This document shows positions 61,910 through 64,000 of a stretch of DNA of 64,000 nt, piece after piece. Every line of letters begins with the position of its first letter. Positions within the stretch are counted from its first letter, which is position 1. Location: contig NZ_CP109485.1 of assembly GCF_035918235.1 (NCBI RefSeq), positions 248,001-312,000 of the forward strand. The letters run 5' to 3'. Made by a program: the position numbers and the translations under genes. This DNA comes from Streptomyces sp. NBC_01445. GTDB lineage: Bacteria; Actinomycetota; Actinomycetes; Streptomycetales; Streptomycetaceae. The notes under the pieces are model-generated. The model saw only the letters and a list, made by a program, of their open reading frames with translations, made no database searches and was not told the DNA's origin.

Positions 61910-62356
61910 TCAGGCCGTTGGCAGATGCCTGCTCGGCGGGCACCTCACGAACAGGTCTTCCGCCTCGGATGTCAAGAGGAACGGCAGGAGCCGACGAAGC
62001 GCAACCGCATGCTCACCCACCCGCTTCAGCACAGCCCGCAACGTCGGAGCAGCCCCTGGTACGTGCTGAGCCGGACCGCAGCCCGCGGCGACATACAGGC
62101 ACTCCAGCCAGGCGGACTGCGTCGTCGCGCCATCGGCACCCGACCGCTGCACCCAGGTGGCAACCTCTGCCTCGCGCCCCGGCAAGAACCACACCTCAAC
62201 CAGCAGCCCCGGCCGGTGGAATCCCAGCCCGTGCTTGGTCGGCTCCGGCCCGCAGAAACCAGCATCCTCCACCAGAAACGCAAACGCTTCCGCAACAGTG
62301 CTGCGGAAGCTCTCCCCTGGATCGGCTCGACGACTCACGCCGCAATGCTCCGCCAC
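61910..62356 (-). CDS. Conserved hypothetical protein
   Basis: A 148-residue protein. FRSTVAEAFAFLVEDAGFCG, HRPGLLVEVWFLPGREAEVA and RVGEHAVALRRLLPFLLTSE look like a folded alpha/beta protein without signal peptide. It lies 51 bp upstream of the GntR stop on the same strand. A GTG 18 bp inside is an alternative start. Function unknown. Confidence 0.6.
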   Translation of the reverse strand: MAEHCGVSRRADPGESFRSTVAEAFAFLVEDAGFCGPEPTKHGLGFHRPGLLVEVWFLPGREAEVATWVQRSGADGATTQSAWLECLYVAAGCGPAQHVPGAAPTLRAVLKRVGEHAVALRRLLPFLLTSEAEDLFVRCPPSRHLPTA

Positions 62357-62407
62357 TCAGACTGCCACGGGAAGGCCACAACCCGGCGAACCTACGCGGT
62401 CACGGCA

Positions 62408-62965
62408 CTAGACGACTGCTCCATCCTGCACAGGCAGGCGGGTGGGGAGGGCCAGTTGGTCAGTCGGGCGTCGGCCGCCGTGATGCAGGGTCGACCGGGC
62501 CGCAGCGAGCAGCGTGTCGTCGATCCCGATCGGGTCGAGGCCGGCATCGAGTAGGCAGAGGGCCTCCTGCACGAGGGCGGTGCCAAGGAACGCCAGCACG
62601 TGGCGGTCGATGTCGCGCAGGAGCGATGTGTCGGCGGGCCAGCGGCCGAGCGCGTTCGCGGGGGCCGTGTCGGTGTAGGTGGCGGACAGGTGGGCGCAGA
62701 CAGACGCGGCGGTCAGGATGTCGCGCACGGGGCTGGCCGGGAATACGCTGCGCGCTGGACGGACATAGGGGTAGCGGCAGCCTTCTTGCTTGATCAGCTG
62801 GGCGTTAGTCAGGCGGGTCAGTGCCGCGCTGACGGTCGGCAGGGCAGCACCGTATGACTGGGCCTGCGTGCGGAGTTTTTGCCCAGGCGGGATCTTGCCC
62901 TGCTGGATCGCCAGGGCCAGGTCGACCGCTATACGGGCGGAGGAAGCGTCGCTGCCGCGTGCCAT
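62408..62965 (-). CDS. GntR-type transcriptional regulator
   Basis: A 185-residue regulator. The N-terminal winged helix reads RIAVDLALAIQQGKIPPGQK, AALPTVSAALTRLTNAQLIK and YPYVRPA. The C-terminal helical domain (YTDTAPANALGRWPADTSLL, HVLAFLGTALVQEALCLLDA) is of FadR-like type but short. The adjacent downstream gene on the same strand may be co-transcribed. Target unknown. Confidence 0.75.
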   Translation of the reverse strand: MARGSDASSARIAVDLALAIQQGKIPPGQKLRTQAQSYGAALPTVSAALTRLTNAQLIKQEGCRYPYVRPARSVFPASPVRDILTAASVCAHLSATYTDTAPANALGRWPADTSLLRDIDRHVLAFLGTALVQEALCLLDAGLDPIGIDDTLLAAARSTLHHGGRRPTDQLALPTRLPVQDGAVV

Positions 62966-63140
62966 CCGGTCACCCTAAAGGCATTCACGGGTCTGGACTG
63001 CGGCGCTCTAATTTCCCGGTGACTGGCCGCTGCCCTGGGTGCAGTGGGTGAAGGCGGCGGTTGAGCTGGCCGGGACATGGCCGGGATCGATGAGGCGCGC
63101 CGGCGGGGTCGCTGCCTGCCGAAGTGCCGTGGACAGCGTC

Positions 63141-63175
63141 AGGGGCGGGTACCCGGTGTCCGGGTACCCGCCCCT
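63141..63175. terminator. Strong hairpin terminator of the HU gene
   Basis: A perfect 16-bp stem (aggggcgggtacccgg and its complement) with loop tgt, 15 bp past the HU stop codon on the minus strand. Confidence 0.85.
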
Positions 63176-63189
63176 GTAGTGCTCTGGAT

Positions 63190-63471
63190 CTACTTGCCCT
63201 TGGCAGCTTCCTTAAGCTTGGAGCCCGCGGCCACCTTCACGCTGTAGCCGGCGGGGATCGTCATCGTCTCGCCCGTGGCGGGGTTGCGGCCCTCCCGCGC
63301 GGAGCGGTGGGTGCGCTCGAACGTCAGGAAGCCCGGGATGGTGACCTTCTCATCACCCTTGGCGACGACATCGCCGACCGTCACGGCAAACGCCGCGAGG
63401 ATGGCGTCGGCGTCCTTCTGGGTCACCTCGGCGCGCTCGGCCAACGCGGCCACCAGCTCACTGCGGATCAT
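63190..63471 (-). CDS. hup: HU-family nucleoid protein
   Basis: A 93-residue HU/IHF-type DNA-bending protein. MIRSELVAALAERAEVTQKD is the dimerisation helix, VTIPGFLTFERTHRSAREGR leads into the beta-arm and GRNPATGETMTIPAGYSVKV is the family signature with the Pro intercalating at the arm tip. It ends KLKEAAKGK like streptomycete HupA; the lysine-rich tail of HupS is absent. It is bracketed by strong hairpins, so it is an independent transcript. Confidence 0.93.
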   Translation of the reverse strand: MIRSELVAALAERAEVTQKDADAILAAFAVTVGDVVAKGDEKVTIPGFLTFERTHRSAREGRNPATGETMTIPAGYSVKVAAGSKLKEAAKGK

Positions 63472-63605
63472 GTCAGTACTCCAATATCGTGCTCGGGAGC
63501 CCCGCTCGGGGAGCGGGGACAGATCAAGTCGCCCATGCTGTCACCCGCCACCGACAACAGGCACGCACCCCGTAGCCCCTTGCGCCGAACGGCCCAGGTA
63601 CGAAA

Positions 63606-63646
63606 AGGGGCCCCGCGCGGCGTGCGAAGCGGTGCGCGGGGCCCCT
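63606..63646. terminator. Strong hairpin
   Basis: aggggccccgcgc and its complement form a perfect 13-bp stem around a 15-base loop, about 135 bp upstream of the HU start. It may terminate a transcript entering from the right. Confidence 0.65.
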
Positions 63647-63908
63647 CAAGGATGGTTGCAGTCCTGTCGCTCATCCCACCGCCGACGGTAATTGACGCAG
63701 TGCCACCTCGCACCCGGGCAGGCGCGGTCGCGAGCCGCCCTCTAGAGGAGAACATCTGGCAGGGCACTGGTGGCGTTGCCGAGCCCGAAGTGCGGAGCTT
63801 GAGATACAGGGCAACGGGTGGACGCTGCCTCCGTGCAGACCGGCGTACAGGCACTGGGCAGCGGGGTCGATGTCCAGGGTTCGTACGTCGTGCCCAGTCA
63901 GTTCGGAT

Positions 63909-64000
63909 TCACCAGGCGTAGAGCAGTTCGCGGATGTCCTGCCAGTCACGATCGATCGCTTTCACCCGCTCGTCCCGCCAGGTGGAGGGGGGGAACGGCT
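63909..64000 (-). CDS. C-terminal end of a gene running off the window
   Basis: Reads STWRDERVKAIDRDWQDIRE then LLYAW and stop. The composition is natural; the gene continues past 64000, so its family cannot be named. Confidence 0.4.
   Translation of the reverse strand, partial: PFPPSTWRDERVKAIDRDWQDIRELLYAW

Overview
This is a GC-rich actinobacterial window, almost certainly from Streptomyces. It has strong third-position GC, GTG starts, a rheA/hsp18 heat-shock pair, F420-dependent enzymes and IS families typical of streptomycetes. The density of insertion sequences, gene stumps and frameshifted remnants fits a chromosome arm or large linear plasmid, not the core chromosome. No rRNA, tRNA or CRISPR array was recognised.

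Layout. 0-5 kb: a Rossmann epimerase, a lipoprotein, a VOC gene that lost its start, a membrane-anchored FG-GAP protein and an uncharacterised gene. 5.2-8.6 kb: two F420-type enzymes set among decayed genes. 8.7-13.5 kb: an amino-acid permease/serine hydrolase pair whose PucR regulator survives only as a stump next to an IS5-type element carrying a passenger gene. 13.5-18 kb: a divergent oxidoreductase/TetR pair with an operator, an integrase remnant and an MHS-type transporter. 18.8-24 kb: paired miniature inverted-repeat units, a hexamer repeat in a YceI remnant, an acetate kinase and an IS605-type tnpA/tnpB element. 24-31 kb: a truncated sugar porter, the rheA-hsp18-DUF2267 stress locus, PsiE, a FUSC protein and a group II intron remnant with a folded domain V. 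31.7-34.2 kb: a UvrA2-like ATPase.

34.3-40 kb is a nested transposon stack. An NF041680-type element is split by an IS1182 element (4-bp target duplication) and separated from its upstream region by an IS256 element (9-bp duplication), with a decayed IS5 element abutting. 40.4-43.4 kb holds an intact two-domain membrane protein and a patchwork of gene ends, two of them near-identical to genes elsewhere in the window. 43.9-53 kb holds small accessory genes (S1 domain, hydrolase, HAD, an Imm49 immunity gene, small cysteine-rich proteins) with IS3 and IS30 elements. 53.1-59.4 kb has an HxlR regulator, nadC overlapping a PhzF gene, DUF1330, lantibiotic dehydratase and RTX fragments, a TetR stump, an acetoacetate-decarboxylase-like enzyme and a tautomerase. 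60-64 kb ends with a secreted protein, a P-loop kinase, a GntR regulator and an HU protein between strong hairpins.

The clearest functional units are the rheA/hsp18 regulatory pair with RheA-type operators, the permease-hydrolase operon, the oxidoreductase/TetR pair and the nadC-PhzF operon. The main story is genome decay and shuffling. One two-domain membrane protein family appears five times (one intact, four fragments), and the 42.4-43.4 kb patchwork was assembled from ends of genes located 14-16 kb away on either side.
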